Shown one piece after another: positions 12,885 through 24,823 of a stretch of DNA of 64,000 bases. Numbering within the stretch: position 1 is the stretch's first letter; each line of letters begins with the position of its first letter. Made by a program: the position numbers and the translations under genes. Below the pieces are notes generated by a model. It made no database searches. It worked only from the letters and a program-made list of their open reading frames with translations, and had not been told where the DNA came from. Source of the stretch: Mixophyes australis (Eukaryota; Chordata; Amphibia; Anura; Limnodynastidae); NCBI GenBank assembly GCA_036250195.1, contig JAVHZZ010000003.1, positions 87,189,418-87,253,417 of the forward strand, in the 5' to 3' direction.

Positions 12885-13980
12885 ATATATATTTATTTAT
12901 TAGTATTTATTTACATAGCGCAAGCATAATTTGCAATGCTTTACAGTTGGGAGCCAACACAGTAATAAAACAAAACTGGATATTAACAGACCGGCAAAGA
13001 GGCCCTGCTCACAAGCTTACATTCTATTGGAATTAGGAGTTTGATGTATGAGGTTAAGTGCTACATAATGTATATTGGTTCAACTAGATTACAATGGGAA
13101 AATAGTGGTGCTATATGATCCAGTCACACAGCAATGCTAGTTTTCTTGTCAGAGGGGGGTTAGAGCATAGGAGGACAACAAATGTAAGCTTGGAGTGAAG
13201 TATGCACAGCTTAGGGGAGGTTAAGAAGGTGGTTCATGATACACCTGCCTAAAGAGGTGAGTATTTCTAGGGAAAACTTGAATGTTTGGAGGCCAAGAGA
13301 AAGTCTTGTTGTACAAGAAAGGAAATTATATAGTGGGTGCAAAGATATTGGTGCAGTTTTGTTAATAACTTTGAGTGTTAATATAATTATTTTTTATTGG
13401 ATTCATCAAAATGCAGACGACTGATGTGCAGACAAAGTGGAGCAGCAGTCGAAGAAGGTTGAGTCAGGAAAATCAGTCCAGCTGCTATATTCAAAATAAA
13501 TTGTAGGAGTGAAGCTCTGGTTAGAGGAAGGCCAGTGGGAAGACAATTGCAATAGTCAATGTAGGAGATTATGGGTGTATTAGTTAAAGTTTTTGCAGTG
13601 TCTTGCGTGAAATATGCGCATATTCTGAAAAAAATTTTCTTAGTTGTATGTAACATGATGTGGACACAGATTGGATGTGGGGGAAAAAAGTTATGAGTGA
13701 AGAATGAAATGTATGCAGTAAGCTTGTGGGGTAAGGTTTATTGTTGCACTGTCATGAGAAATGGAAATGTTTGGTAGGCAGCTTCTGTTGGCTGGTGAAA
13801 ATTGTATTAACTCAGCATTTGAATTATGGAGTATGAGGTGGAAAGAGAACATTCAAGCTAAAATTGCAGAAAAACATTCAGTATCGTTGGCCAAAACAGA
13901 CAGCAAGAGATTCAGAGAGGATATATACATTTGGAAATCATCTGCAAGAGAAGTGGTTTGATAAGTAGGATGAGAACCAT
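12885..13980 (-). pseudogene. L2-clade LINE, 5'-truncated, minus strand
   Basis: Read on the minus strand from about 13,975: LADDFQMYISSLNLL (the family's YADD-type RT motif with Y changed to L), LANDTECFSAILA, then after frameshifts a stretch with FSPTSNLCPHHVTYN. Next come FFRICAYFTQDTAKTLTNTPI, YIDYCNCLPTGLPLT and a short AAGLIFLTQPSS segment. The 3' portion (12,885-13,030) has the LINE 3' UTR with AAGCTTGTGAGCAGGGCC and the ATAAATA-rich tail. It is the same family as the copy at 10,435-11,527 but in the opposite orientation and more decayed; several frame breaks make it non-functional. Confidence 0.75.
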
Positions 13981-14685
13981 ATGTATTTAACGACCACATA
14001 GTTAAATCAGACAAATTGCTTATATACACTTTGTTTAAAGTGTACTTTATGTTAATAGAATTTCCACTCATGAAACTATAAGTGTATTGTGCATTTACAC
14101 TGAAAAGGAAGTAATAGGTTGTCTTCAATGTGCAGAGCCACCTCCACATCACCTGTGGACAGGGGTGTAGGAATGAAAATATAATGGGGGTCAAAAGGCC
14201 AAGGACTACTATAGTGCTTAGAGCCCCTTTTTCTTGCGTTTCATATCTCATTTTACGACAGTTGTAACAGTGACTGTAGATATACAAAGACTCCCAATCC
14301 TATGTTAATTTTTATCAGTGTTTCAGGGCTTGGCCAAAAATGTATTCATTAAATAAATATTATTATTAATATTAATTACCAATTAGTACAATAGCTGTTA
14401 GAAAGATAGATAAATTAAATTCTTTACCTTAAAAAAAATTAATTTTTCATAGTCATTAGCCTAGTTTTTTTCAGATTTCTTTGACAGCCTAATCTCATTT
14501 GATTGGGAGTATTTTTAAATATATAGTCACTGCCTCATCGGTTATGGTATGTGCTATAAATTGAAATTGCTATATCTCATGTCTGTTGCTGGACGCACTG
14601 CACGAAATTCAGGGTACAACTAAAATGAATAGTTGTTCATCATCAATACAGGTTATGTATTAAATGTTTATGAACGCAACACTTA

Positions 14686-14775
14686 GGGGTAAATGTATGA
14701 ACCTCCGGATTCTTCAACTCCGGCGAGTTCAGCGTCTTCAGCGCTTAAATTTAAAGCGGCGCTGCCTTGTAACAC
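14686..14775. mobile_element. Partial copy of the GGGGTAAATG MITE family
   Basis: Begins GGGGTAAATGTATGAACC and contains TTTAAAGCGGCGCTG and CCTTGTAA, which are shared with the copy at 28,409-28,536. The right terminal repeat is not recognisable. Confidence 0.55.
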
Positions 14776-14779
14776 GATT

Positions 14780-16390
14780 CTTAGTAAATCTAGCCCATAG
14801 ACTTTTTGGGGGCTTTTAATGTGCACAAGGCCAATGGTCTGGGACATATCCCTTCGTAATTCAGCCTCAATCCAGTGACTTTTTTACTGTAATTAAATAA
14901 ACAAAACAAGCAATTTATACTAAGGCAATCTATATTAAAGAACATTTGTTAGTTACACAAAGACAATCTATTAGTTATAAAAGTTTCACAAGTTTAGAAC
15001 AGATACCATGACTTCAGAAAGTAGCATGAAGACTTTTGTGTAGAAGTTCATGGGAGAAGGGCAAAATACAGTCCTTGCCCACCCAACAGAAATCATGGGG
15101 AGGCAACTGTCCCCTCTGTCAGCCCCCCCCCCCCCCCTGGTTCCTACACCCCTGCCTGTGTGTGCCAATTTACATATGGGATGACTATGCTTCTTATTTG
15201 TCATAGAAATCCATACATTTTAATGATCTACAATTTTTTTTAAATCTGTTGCCTCCATGTTTTACTGTCATTTCCTGACCAAAGCAAAGAAGATAGGGGA
15301 GATAGATTCACCAGATATTAAATAAATGAAAAAGCAGGCAGGTAAAATTTTATGTAATTACAACATTTAAATTACATTTATTGAAAGCAACCCCCAGCTT
15401 CTAAAAACATTTGTAACCCCATGCAATATTTGAATTCCAGGGGTCCCTGAAGGTGACCCCTACCTTTTGCCTGATACTCATTGTTCTGCTTATTGCCTTT
15501 TCTGGGCCTTCAAGCCTGGAGAATGTTCAAAGTTAGAGTAGCTGATTTTGTGTGTTGAATAAGCCATGTTTAGCTAACATCCGACACATTGAGGCCAACT
15601 CTCTTTTAAAATCCTTCAGGTTTGTGATTCCAAGGATGTATCAGGAAAGCAGTGGTAATCCCTGAGCAGGTATTCCCACCATTCATCTAGTTGTGGAAGG
15701 AGGATTGCTTACATAACAGTCAACTACAAATCACTTTAATTTATTAACAATTGCTCAAATGTAAATTACAGAGTCAAATACATGATCTCTATTTGACTGG
15801 CAGTTTGCAACTTGGGGTGTCCTTTTCCGGAATGTAGACATCTAATACAACTCAACTAACTGGGATATTGGAAAAAGCCACATATAACTATTATTACGTT
15901 TGTCACCTAGAAGAATACAATGGTGGGTTTTAATAACAGTTAAGGCATCAATTACAGTCATAGATAATATTCATGCTAGAACAAAAAAAATGCAATACAT
16001 ATGCATGCCATGTCAAAATACTGTTCAGTATGGAATTTATGTAGAGGTGCATGCATTTGCATCCCAAACTTAAGCAGGAAAAGATGCGCACATGAAAAAA
16101 TGCATTTACATGCTTGTGTTCAGATGCATGCATCTCATGATCAGTGCTGCCATGAGGAATTTTGGACCCTGGTACAGCAACATCATAGGGTCCCCCTACA
16201 GTTGACCAGTATGTAAATTTATGTACACTTGCTTTTCGGTGGTGCGCCATCAAGGATAGTGGTCATACCATTGGGGGTGTGTCTGTGCATCATTGGGGGC
16301 GTGTTTAGCAGTTAAAATGAGCAAGGCAAGTAATAATTTGATATATCCTCATTAGAGGATACAGTAATTTGTTGCTACAGGACTCCTGTA
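14780..16390. other. Spacer, no gene recognised
   Basis: I see a run of about 18 C at 15,120-15,138 and nothing gene-like. Short ATGCAT-rich stretches occur around 16,000-16,140. Confidence 0.5.
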
Positions 16391-16427
16391 GTCTAGAGAA
16401 GGAGCCTTGTAGCATTGTCATTACATA

Positions 16428-17105
16428 AATGTCCACATGGTTTACTTACAGATGCCCCCTGTGCCCAGGAGCTATACACACACATGTACCCTCTGCCCAC
16501 ATGGTTTACACACACATGTCCCATCTGCCCAGTGGCTTTACTCACACATGTCCCACTCTGCCCACATGGTTTACACACACGTCCCCTCTGCCCACATGGT
16601 TTACACACACATGTCCCCTCTGGCCACATGCTTTACTCACATATGTACCCCTCTGCCCAGCAGCTTTACTCACACATGTCCCACTCTGCTCACATGATTT
16701 GTAAACACATGTCCCTTTCTGCCCACTTGCTTTACACACACATGTCCCCTCTGCCCAGCAGATTTACTCACACATGTCCTGTCTGCCCACATGCTTTACT
16801 CACATATGTCCCTCTCTGCCCAGCAGCTTTACTCACACATGCCCCACTCTGCCCAAATGCTTTGCACACACATGGCCCCTCAGCCCACATGCTTTGCATA
16901 CACATGTCCCCCTCTGCCCACATGCTTTACACACACATGTCCCCATTGCCCAAATGCTTTACTCACACATGTCTTTGTTTGCCACACATGCTTTATACAC
17001 ACATCCCCCTCTGCCCACATGCTTACACGTACATGTCCCTCTCTACCCACATGCTTTACACACATACCCCCTCTGCCAAGCAGCTTTGCACACATGCCTC
17101 TTCCC
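16428..17105 (+). repeat. ~33-bp minisatellite, about 20 degenerate copies
   Basis: The core is CCCACATGCTTTACACACAC followed by ATGTCCCCTCTG, repeated with substitutions and small indels so that the period wanders around 32-34 bp. Because stops are rare in the unit, long apparent ORFs appear on both strands, including one of 269 codons from 16,415. Their sequence is only the repeat read in shifted frames, so no protein is called. Confidence 0.95.
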
Positions 17106-17278
17106 CATCACATTACCCCTTTTTCTTAAATTTTTCTCTACCAGGGACTTCCAGCTGCACAGGAACAGGAAGATTTCCAGCAGCCTCCTGCACTGTGTGC
17201 CATGTGACTGCTACAGTCACATAACCAGGTGATGTCACAGTGACGTCTGAAGGGGATCTAGCCACTACATGCAAAGCA

Positions 17279-17458
17279 GCAGGCAGCCTCAGCCATCCGT
17301 GCACAGGTGGCAACATCACATACTACTCACTGCGGCTGCATAATCCATTCATAGAATATTGTACTACAAGCTGTGTGAAATTCTATGAAAGAATGATGCA
17401 GCCGCAGTGAGTAGTATGCAATCTGGCTGCCTACACACGGACCACATAGGCTGCCTGC
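17279..17458. repeat. 180-bp palindrome
   Basis: The inner arms are perfect over 23 bp: CATACTACTCACTGCGGCTG at 17,319 and its complement ending at 17,418. Imperfect pairing continues both inwards (ATTCATAGAAT / ATTCTATGAAAG) and outwards to GCAGGCAGCCT at 17,279 and AGGCTGCCTGC ending at 17,458. A loop of about 22 bp separates the arms. No target duplication was identified. Confidence 0.85.
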
Positions 17459-17459
17459 A

Positions 17460-18418
17460 CTGATTTCCCACTGGACCCCCAGGAAAACAGTAAAAAAAAA
17501 TTTTTTAAACAATCAAAAAACAAAAGTTGATGGTGTGCAATGTGGGCACGAGCCCCAGTAATTAGTACCTCCCACCCTCAGCGCCCCTGCTCACAATGTG
17601 TGCACCTCTAAAACACTAGCATATGCACCAGATTTAATTTAGGAGCAACAGGTGTGTGTATTTACATATAGCACAAAGGACGAGCAAACATGTGGCATGA
17701 CAATGCTAGTAGTGGCTTAACAATGTTAGTAGTATATTTGAACACATTGCCTGCTGAAGCAACACCTACCCAAAGCAAGTAGCAGGAGGACACGGAAAGA
17801 GGTAACTAATCATATGCTCATATTGCTTATGGCTCTGTAAGTGCAATCTTTTATTTTTTAAATACATGTAACATCTATTGGAGCCTTTATGTGTTTCTTT
17901 CAACTCCCAGCCTTCCCCATGTTATATTTGTTCCACTGCAGTGAAGGGGTTTTCCCAAAGGCAGCAAAAGCAGCAGTTTTCTTCATTATCTTTATGAGAC
18001 AGCTCTTTACTGGATTGGAGGCTTTTGACAGTGTTATTAACAAATGCAAAAATCGCTTGTACCATATAAAAAGTAATTAAATTCAAACACGAATAATAAC
18101 TACAAATACAAATTATATTCAATTAAATTAAGTGACGTGACATTAAATATAAACTGTTAGTTTTTCCATTAAAACTCAAATGGGAACCTTCTATTCTGCT
18201 GCAGTCCAAATGAAAATGTCAATTAAGTAATGCAAATAGATGGCTCCGACTTCATATAACATGGAAACCACACCATTGAATTATGTACTATCCGCTGCAG
18301 AGGTCAATATGCAATCAGCCCATCAGAAGCCGCTAGATAGTGCTGCTGATCATCATCGTTATAGTGAATAGTTGCACTAGCACTCCTGCACCAGTGTATA
18401 TGAGTCTACGTGAACATA
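17460..18418. other. Spacer, no gene recognised
   Basis: No coding or structured feature recognised between the palindrome and the next MITE. Confidence 0.5.
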
Positions 18419-18424
18419 CTCTTA

Positions 18425-18639
18425 GGGGCATATTCAATTAGGGTTCCGGTCCGCGCTAACGCGCGTTACTGCGGAAAGTGCGCACTATTGCCGGTATTAC
18501 AGTACCGCAATAACGCAGATTTTCGTACGCAACCCTATGGGCTGCGAATGAAAATCCACGTTATTGCTGTACCGTGGATTAAGTTCACAGCCGGTTCCGG
18601 CGCTATCCCGTGGACCCGAATCGTAATTGAATATGCCTC
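18425..18639. mobile_element. Harbinger-type MITE with TTA target duplication
   Basis: The ends GGGGCATATTCAATTA and TAATTGAATATGCCTC are inverted repeats with one mismatch, and TTA lies outside each end (18,422-18,424 and 18,640-18,642). The interior is CpG-rich (CGCGCTAACGCGCG), unlike the AT-rich flanks. Confidence 0.8.
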
Positions 18640-18807
18640 TTAGTATACTAAGACTATGTTCACCTTCCCATTCCCTCTCCCATTCCATCTCTACAGTCAT
18701 AAGGACTCGCAAGGGTAAAATGTGACAAAATCTGCATACGGACATATGCATTCACATTTTTGGTGTACACGTACAGTATGGAACTGCAAATTATAAGCAA
18801 ATAAAAC

Positions 18808-18938
18808 AGGCATTATCATCATCATCATCATCACCATTTATTTATATAGCGCCACTGATTCTGCAGCGCTGTACATAGAACTCATTCACATCAGTCCCTG
18901 CCCCATTGGAGCTTACAGTCTAAATTCCCTAACAGGCA
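18808..18938 (-). mobile_element. SINE/L2 3' tail fragment, minus strand
   Basis: Begins ATCATCATCATC then TTTATATAGCGCCACTGATTC, followed by the body of the 3' region (CCATTGGAGCTTACAGTCTAA). It is the reverse complement of the 3' part of the SINE at 26,106-26,427. Confidence 0.85.
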
Positions 18939-19761
18939 TATGCCCAACTCCACATGAGGCTCTATATGTTTACTGATGCAGAATACATAAAACATGAAAA
19001 TGTGATGGATTTTTATGAAAACCTAGAAATGTAACCTAATTTTGGTTCCAAATTCGCAAAATGAGGCAAAATACATTTTCTTTGACTTGTGCTTATAAAT
19101 CGTAAATTTGCTTTCATTTACTCCAGTTGTACCCTGTCCATTTCATATCAGCTATTTAAAATCTCTGTGAAAGTTTTAAAAGTTGCTTAAAGTTAAAATT
19201 AAGCAGACATTTAGTATCAACATTTAAAGCTACCTCTGAAAATGAGTAGCTACAAAATAATTTACATTTTGGTTCTGCACAAGCCATTAATTCCCAAAAT
19301 AAAATAATGCAGATTCATCAAACCTGAAAGTCATTCCCACAGCTATCATTTTTGCTAAGTGCATGTTTAGGTAGAGTGCTCTAGGTCGTGTCCTGCTGTA
19401 CATTTTCCTTTGTCTGATACTTATGCTTGGCAGTGATAGTTTAGAATTCTGAAATTATTAGAAGCATTAAGTGACAATGAGTAAGGAATTACTGCTTGCA
19501 CTTCCCAATTGCCATTAAAGGCAGCTTCAGTCCCATAAAGGTCAACATGTACATCATCATCAACCTCATTACGATCAGCAAGGACACCAATGCTAGTTGT
19601 CGGACTAATATGTTCATTTTTGTAACTAAACTAAGGTGGTTGTAAATATAATAAGTGTGCACAGGACAGAAATTACAATGAAGATTATACTACTCAAAGT
19701 CACAGTTCCCATCATAAATCACAGTAAAAAATAGTAGCAACCACACATGTTTTCCACTAGT
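18939..19761. other. Spacer, no gene recognised
   Basis: Nothing beyond AT-rich, unstructured sequence was recognised between the SINE fragment and the solo LTR. Confidence 0.5.
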
Positions 19762-19766
19762 ATAAT

Positions 19767-20544
19767 TGTTAGGAACTCCCAAGTCAGTACAGTGAAACTC
19801 GGGAACTACTCAGAAGGCCAGGTGTTCGCTGGAGCCCCTAGTGGTGGGGACAGACTGGGCTGAGGGTCGAGTAGCGTATACTGACTTAAAGGAGTTTCCC
19901 AGACGTGGAGTGATTGGTGGACTGTAGTATAAGAGAAATCCAAGGTCCAAAGGTCACAGGCACAGAAGCAATATCCAAGGGCAAGCAAACGGTCAAACTC
20001 ACAGGCAGAGAAGCGAAATCCGAATTCCAGGCAAAAGGTCAAGGTCAGAAGAGAAGGGTCAAAGGTCCAATAACAAGCAGGGGTCAAACACGGGTGGTCA
20101 AATCTAAGGTAACAGGAACCTAAATGGATAGCACAAGCAGGCAGCAGGACTGAGGAGAGAACGCTATAACCGGCAATGAGGCAGCAGACCTCATTGCCTT
20201 AAATACATAGTTGGCCCAATCAAAACTAACATGCACCCCTGCAGACTAATGAGAACATAGCACCAGACCAATCAGGGCTAGTCCCTGATAGGTGCACCCA
20301 GATGCAGGCTAATGCCTGTAACGAGTCCCCTAATTAGCCCACAGGCTGTGTCCACTTTTGCGCATGCGCCCGGCTTCCAACAGCGCCGGGACGCAGCGCT
20401 ATGTAACAGGCGTCCGGCCGTTGCCTTGGCAACGGCCGGGTAGGAAGGGGAAGTGACGTCCCGGTCGTCATGGTGACGGCCGGGACACTGGAGCAGGTAG
20501 GAAGCGAGCCGCGGCGGCTGTGAGTACCGCCGCGGCTCGTGACA
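19767..20544 (-). mobile_element. Solo LTR of a gypsy-type retrotransposon
   Basis: A 778-bp unit begins TGTTAGGAACTCC and ends GGCTCGTGACA, flanked by a perfect 5-bp duplication, ATAAT (19,762-19,766 and 20,545-20,549). Read on the minus strand it starts TGTCACGAGCC and has a TATA-like TATTTAA at 20,205-20,199, which sets the orientation. Just downstream of the TATA lies a perfect 10-bp stem-loop, CCTCATTGCC with GGCAATGAGG (20,172-20,198). The promoter-proximal end also has strong GC hairpins (CGGCCGTTGCC/GGCAACGGCCG; GAGCCGCGGCGG/CCGCCGCGGCTC). No internal region remains, so this arose by LTR-LTR recombination. Confidence 0.9.
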
Positions 20545-20549
20545 ATAAT

Positions 20550-21027
20550 TCAGGGAGAATAAGTGCCAGAGGGGCTGTAAGATCGTTTAATAAGGCTACA
20601 GACATGTGACATTTGTTGATCCTGTTGATACTTTGTAATTGGCCTGATTCTCTAGGGAGATGTAAAGGATTAAGATTTTTTTTGGGCGAATCTGTACCAA
20701 TTTACGAACTGAAAATCACAAAATTTCACCTGGATTTCAGAATCACATGAATCAATTCACTCACCTCTAATATAGACCAGTGAGTACATTTATTTAGGAA
20801 GTTATCCATTTACTTACTAACAATATGTCTGCACCCATTCCCATGTAATGTGTGTTATTTGTGCATGTACACATCTAAAACATGTTTCCTAGTATTGTTG
20901 GGAAACTTATTACTTTTTAAGGATAATATTTTTCTTTCTTTATGTAAACTTTTTGTTCCCATTAGTCTAGTATACACAATCTTAATGTTTTATATCAGTA
21001 CAGGTTTTTACCTAATCATTGATGCAA
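20550..21027. other. Spacer, no gene recognised
   Basis: No feature seen between the solo LTR and the 32-bp array. Confidence 0.5.
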
Positions 21028-21950
21028 GTATAGGGGAATGAATGATCTGTCTTGTGCATGTATAGTGGAATGAATGATCTGTCTTGTGCATGTATAGGGG
21101 AATGAATGATCTGTCTTGTGCATGTATAGTGGAATGAATGATCTGTCTTGTGCATGTATAGGGGAAAGAATGATCTGTCTTGTGCATGTATAGTGGAATG
21201 AATGATCTGTCTTGTGCATGTATAGGGGAATGAATGATCTGTCTTGTGCATGTATAGGGGAATGAATGATCTGTCTTGTGCATGTATAGTGGAATGAATG
21301 ATCTGTCTTGTGCATGTATAGGGGAATGAATGATCTGTCTTGTGCATGTATAGGGGAATGAATGATCTGTCTTGTGCATGTATAGGGGAATGAATGATCT
21401 GTCTTGTGCATGTATAGGGGAATGAATGATCTGTCTTGTGCATGTATAGTGGAATGAATGATCTGTCTTGTGCATGTATAGGGGAATGAATGATCTGTCT
21501 TGTGCATGTATAGGGGAATGAATGATCTGTCTTGTGCATGTATAGGGGAATGAATGATCTGTCTTGTGCATGTATAGGGGAATGAATGATCTGTCTTATA
21601 CATGTATAGTGGAATGAATGATCTGTCTTGTACATGTATAGTGGAATGAATGATCTGTCTTGTACATGTATAGTGGAATGAATGATCTGTCTTGTGCATG
21701 TATAGGGGAATGAATGATCTGTCTTGTACATGTATAGTGGAATGAATGATCTGTCTTGTGCATGTATAGGGGAATGAATGATCTGTCTTGTGCATGTATA
21801 GTGGAATGAATGATCTGTCTTGTACATGTATAGTGGAATGAATGATCTGTCTTGTGCATGTATAGGGGAATGAATGATCTGTCTTGTACATGTATAGTGG
21901 AATGAATGATCTGTCTTGTACATGTATAGTGGAATGAATGATCTGTCTTG
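21028..21950 (+). repeat. 32-bp minisatellite, 29 copies
   Basis: The unit starts GTATAGGGGAATGAATGATC and finishes TGTCTTGTGCAT. It repeats 29 times without any length change; the last copy is cut after 27 bp. Variation is confined to G/T at position 8 of the unit (GGGG or GTGG), GTGCAT or GTACAT at the end, and single changes in copies 5 and 18. GTACAT units are confined to the right third (from about 21,600). All three minus-strand frames are open because 32 is not a multiple of three, giving apparent ORFs up to 303 codons with a 32-residue period. No start context or non-repeat domain supports a gene. Confidence 0.97.
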
Positions 21951-22870
21951 TCTTTCATTTTTACTGCTTCTGTGGCATTTACATCTATTTTTTTATCCAT
22001 TGTAATTCTGATCTTCTCGTTGCAGAAATTTCAAATTACCTAAATGTGAAATATGGAGATGAGATTAACCTATTGATACACAATTTAAAGTGTAACATGT
22101 AAAATACAAATTAGTATCAGGTCAATGCCTTTATTTTTAGTTCTCAGCACATGGTATAATTGTGTTAAAGACATATTTCACAAGGCTGCCCAATAATAAG
22201 TCTAAAATTGCAATTTATATTCCTTTGGAGATAGCCTTGGGTACCTAATTAATGCACAACAATTAAGGCTCATTTATCTGAATTTGGAAACACTGAACTG
22301 CTTATATTCTTGCCAAGTTTAATATTTGTATGTGATTTGAAGTATAGGGCATGCAGTATATGTAGCTCGGGACATACTGTATGTAATCTTTATAAAAAGC
22401 CTCCAGGCAGGACACACATAACAAAAAAAAAAATCAAATAGATGTTTTTCTTTATTAAAGCTCTCAGTGGAATACACTGGAATGGGTTCTATCAGCCTAT
22501 CTAATTGATAATTATTTAATTAGCAAATTACAACGATAATGGGATTCTACCCCCTACCAATTCATCTTCTCTGGTGAAAATGTATGAGTAGATAACCTTA
22601 AATACCAACGTGCTCTATTTGCTGGTCAAAGGCATTTGTATCAACTAAGCTGTGTAACTCTATATTTCATTCACTAATACTTCTTGTAATGTCATTGAAC
22701 GATATGGTAATAGTGGGACTTACCCATTGGTTATATATTACTATTTCTTAGAGCCAATTAAAATTAATTATACCAAGGGATACACAATGCAGAACAATAT
22801 AAGTCTGAATATTTATTAAATTGACCACAGCATACTCTGAATTAGAACATTACATCCTTAGACCTCATTA
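21951..22870. other. Spacer, no gene recognised
   Basis: AT-rich sequence without recognised genes or repeats. Confidence 0.5.
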
Positions 22871-23425
22871 GAAACATAGAAACATAGAGTTTAATGGCAG
22901 ATAAGAACCTCTTGGCCCATCTAGACTGCCCATTTTTTATTAGCCTATGGTTCTTTAAACCCTGTTTGATCATTTATTCTTTATAAGGATATTCTTATGT
23001 CTATCCCAAGCACGTTTAAACGGCTCTACTATATTAGCCTCTACCACCTCTGATGGGAGGCTATTCCACTTATCCACTACCACTATCCACTAATATTTCT
23101 GTGAAGTAGCTTTTCTTTAAATGTCCTCTGAACCTACTTCCCTCCAGTTTCAGTGCAGTCCTCCTGTTCTAGTACCTCTCTTCTTTTGAAAGAATGTTTC
23201 CCTTTCATATCCTGTTCAAACCCTTGATATATACATATTAAGATCTGCGAGTCTTTCCGGGTAAGTTTTGTGCTGCCCTTCTTTGTACAGTCTCTAATGT
23301 ATTTATATCCTTCTGGAGATATGGCCTCCAGAAATGAACATAGTATTCTAGATGAGGCCGTACCAATGACCTATACATTGCGAGGCTCTGGCACCAGTGA
23401 TCGGGCCACTGTATCACAACCACAA
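22871..23425 (-). pseudogene. CR1-clade LINE 3' end (ORF2 C-terminus), minus strand
   Basis: The minus strand reads MYRSLVRPHLEYYVHFWRPY then LQKDINTLETVQRRAAQ, the usual CR1 ORF2 C-terminal landmarks (LVRPxLEYxxxxWxP and LExVQRRA). Further downstream, in another frame, are WNSLPSEVVEANIVEPFKRA and DRHK, again family landmarks. The element ends in a CR1-like 3' UTR with GGGCCAAGAGGTTCTTATCTG and two copies of CTATGTTTC at 22,871-22,890. EN and the RT core are absent and there are frame breaks, so it is a dead 5'-truncated copy. Confidence 0.85.
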
Positions 23426-23446
23426 TTCCATGGGTCATCTTTAATT

Positions 23447-23470
23447 TATATATATATATAGATAGATAGA

Positions 23471-23516
<46 letters not shown>
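23447..23516 (+). repeat. (TA)n / (GATA)n microsatellite
   Basis: Two TA runs flank a short GATAGATAGAT stretch and TGTGTGCA. It lies just upstream (element sense) of the CR1 fragment. Confidence 0.9.
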
Positions 23517-23517
<1 letters not shown>

Positions 23518-23519
23518 CA

Positions 23520-24148
23520 TTGCTTTTCAAGAGCTTGTTTGATGTACTTACATTGTTCTTCACTGTGATTGGGGGAAATACTTTTCTTTACCACCAGTAG
23601 ACCAATATCTTTTCCAATGCAAGCTGTTAGTGTAGTTGTATGCCAACACAATCCTCCTTCTCTTCACACAGGTGCTCTACTGCCATGGACGCCTCCGAAC
23701 AGCTGGCGGACAGTGAGGTGCATTCATGTGATCACATTGCAGCAAACCACTAGTCAAGGATCATTCAGCACCTTAGAATTCTCCTGATTAGCTCCCTGCT
23801 CACAACTGATTATAGGTTCTGTCACACTGCTCCAGTGAAACACCTGTCAATTTATTTAGTCCTGACTCCGGTTTTGACCCTGCTTTGGACCTTGATTACT
23901 GTTTAGATCGCAGACTGTTCTTACCTCAGCTCTGCACTGAACCACAGCTTTGGCCAGTTGGATGTTTGATCTTATTTGATTATATATGTGCATATGACTC
24001 CACAGTTTTCCTCATCAAGTTTGATAGCATCACATCACTAAGGCGTTCTGCTGTTGTCAGCGTCTACATACTTAGATTGGCTACATGTTGGCAACGTCCT
24101 ACATATTTCTTGTCTACATGTAGACATATGGAATGGGACCGAACACTC
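23520..24148. other. Spacer, no gene recognised
   Basis: GC content is somewhat higher around 23,630-23,980, but no reading frame with recognisable domains was found. Confidence 0.45.
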
Positions 24149-24149
24149 T

Positions 24150-24606
24150 GGGCCTGATTCATAAAGGAGCGTAAACACTGATACGTGCTGTATTTTGCAT
24201 AAAATCCCATTGCGCAAACGCCCAGAAATGGACTATACTTCAGTGAAGGCAAGAACATTAAACTCATCATTGAACGCAAAGGACACTTACGAAAGCCTAT
24301 GATTTCTTGGGCGAAAAAGGGGTGGGAAGGGATGTATGCATGTAGCCAATGTACAGTGAGGGTGTGCCAAGCACAAGCGCATGCAGCAGTATCTATATGA
24401 TTTTCAGTTGTTTCTCTTGAATCAGCAATAGGTCAGGTGTAAGTGCTGGTTGTTAAAAATGCATTTTATGTACAGTATGCAGTAATAACATCCTGATAAA
24501 TGTATTTAATTGAATAAAAATGGAAAAAAGGAACCTTTTTTACATTTTTCATTAATTAATACATTATTAAGGTGGTGATATTTTTTTTCCTGTGCGTTCT
24601 GCTGGG

Positions 24607-24669
<63 letters not shown>

Positions 24670-24823
24670 GAGCAGAGTGTACCTAGACCTGTATTCAACA
24701 AGAGACGTTTCTTCAGATCTGCTTGTAGTTGAATACAAACGTGCGTATGGCAGAATTACATGCATGTAAAAAAACAAACAAAAAACACAGTACATTCATT
24801 TTGCATGCCTTATTGAATCAGTT
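24150..24823. mobile_element. Possible MITE containing an (AT)n run
   Basis: The left end GGGCCTGATTCATAAAGG resembles the termini of inverted-repeat elements. TTATTGAATCAG near 24,810 is its near-complement (one indel). Inside is an (AT)n microsatellite at 24,609-24,666. The inverted repeat is only 12 bp and no TSD is convincing, so the right boundary may be wrong. Confidence 0.35.

Noticed and set aside
13853..14287. 144-codon minus-strand ORF as an independent gene
   Set aside because: Only its C-terminal part (ADDFQMYIS onward) is meaningful, and that belongs to the L2 fragment; the rest is flanking sequence.
16415..17224. 269-codon plus-strand ORF rich in Cys, His and Pro
   Set aside because: It is the 33-bp minisatellite translated; the zinc-finger-like look comes from repeated CAC/TGC words, and other frames are equally open.
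21012..21923. 303-codon minus-strand ORF (and 291- and 187-codon companions)
   Set aside because: All three are the 32-bp minisatellite read in different frames; the protein is only a 32-residue period with no other domain.
21028..21950. CRISPR-like array
   Set aside because: Units are contiguous with no unique spacers, and the context is eukaryotic.
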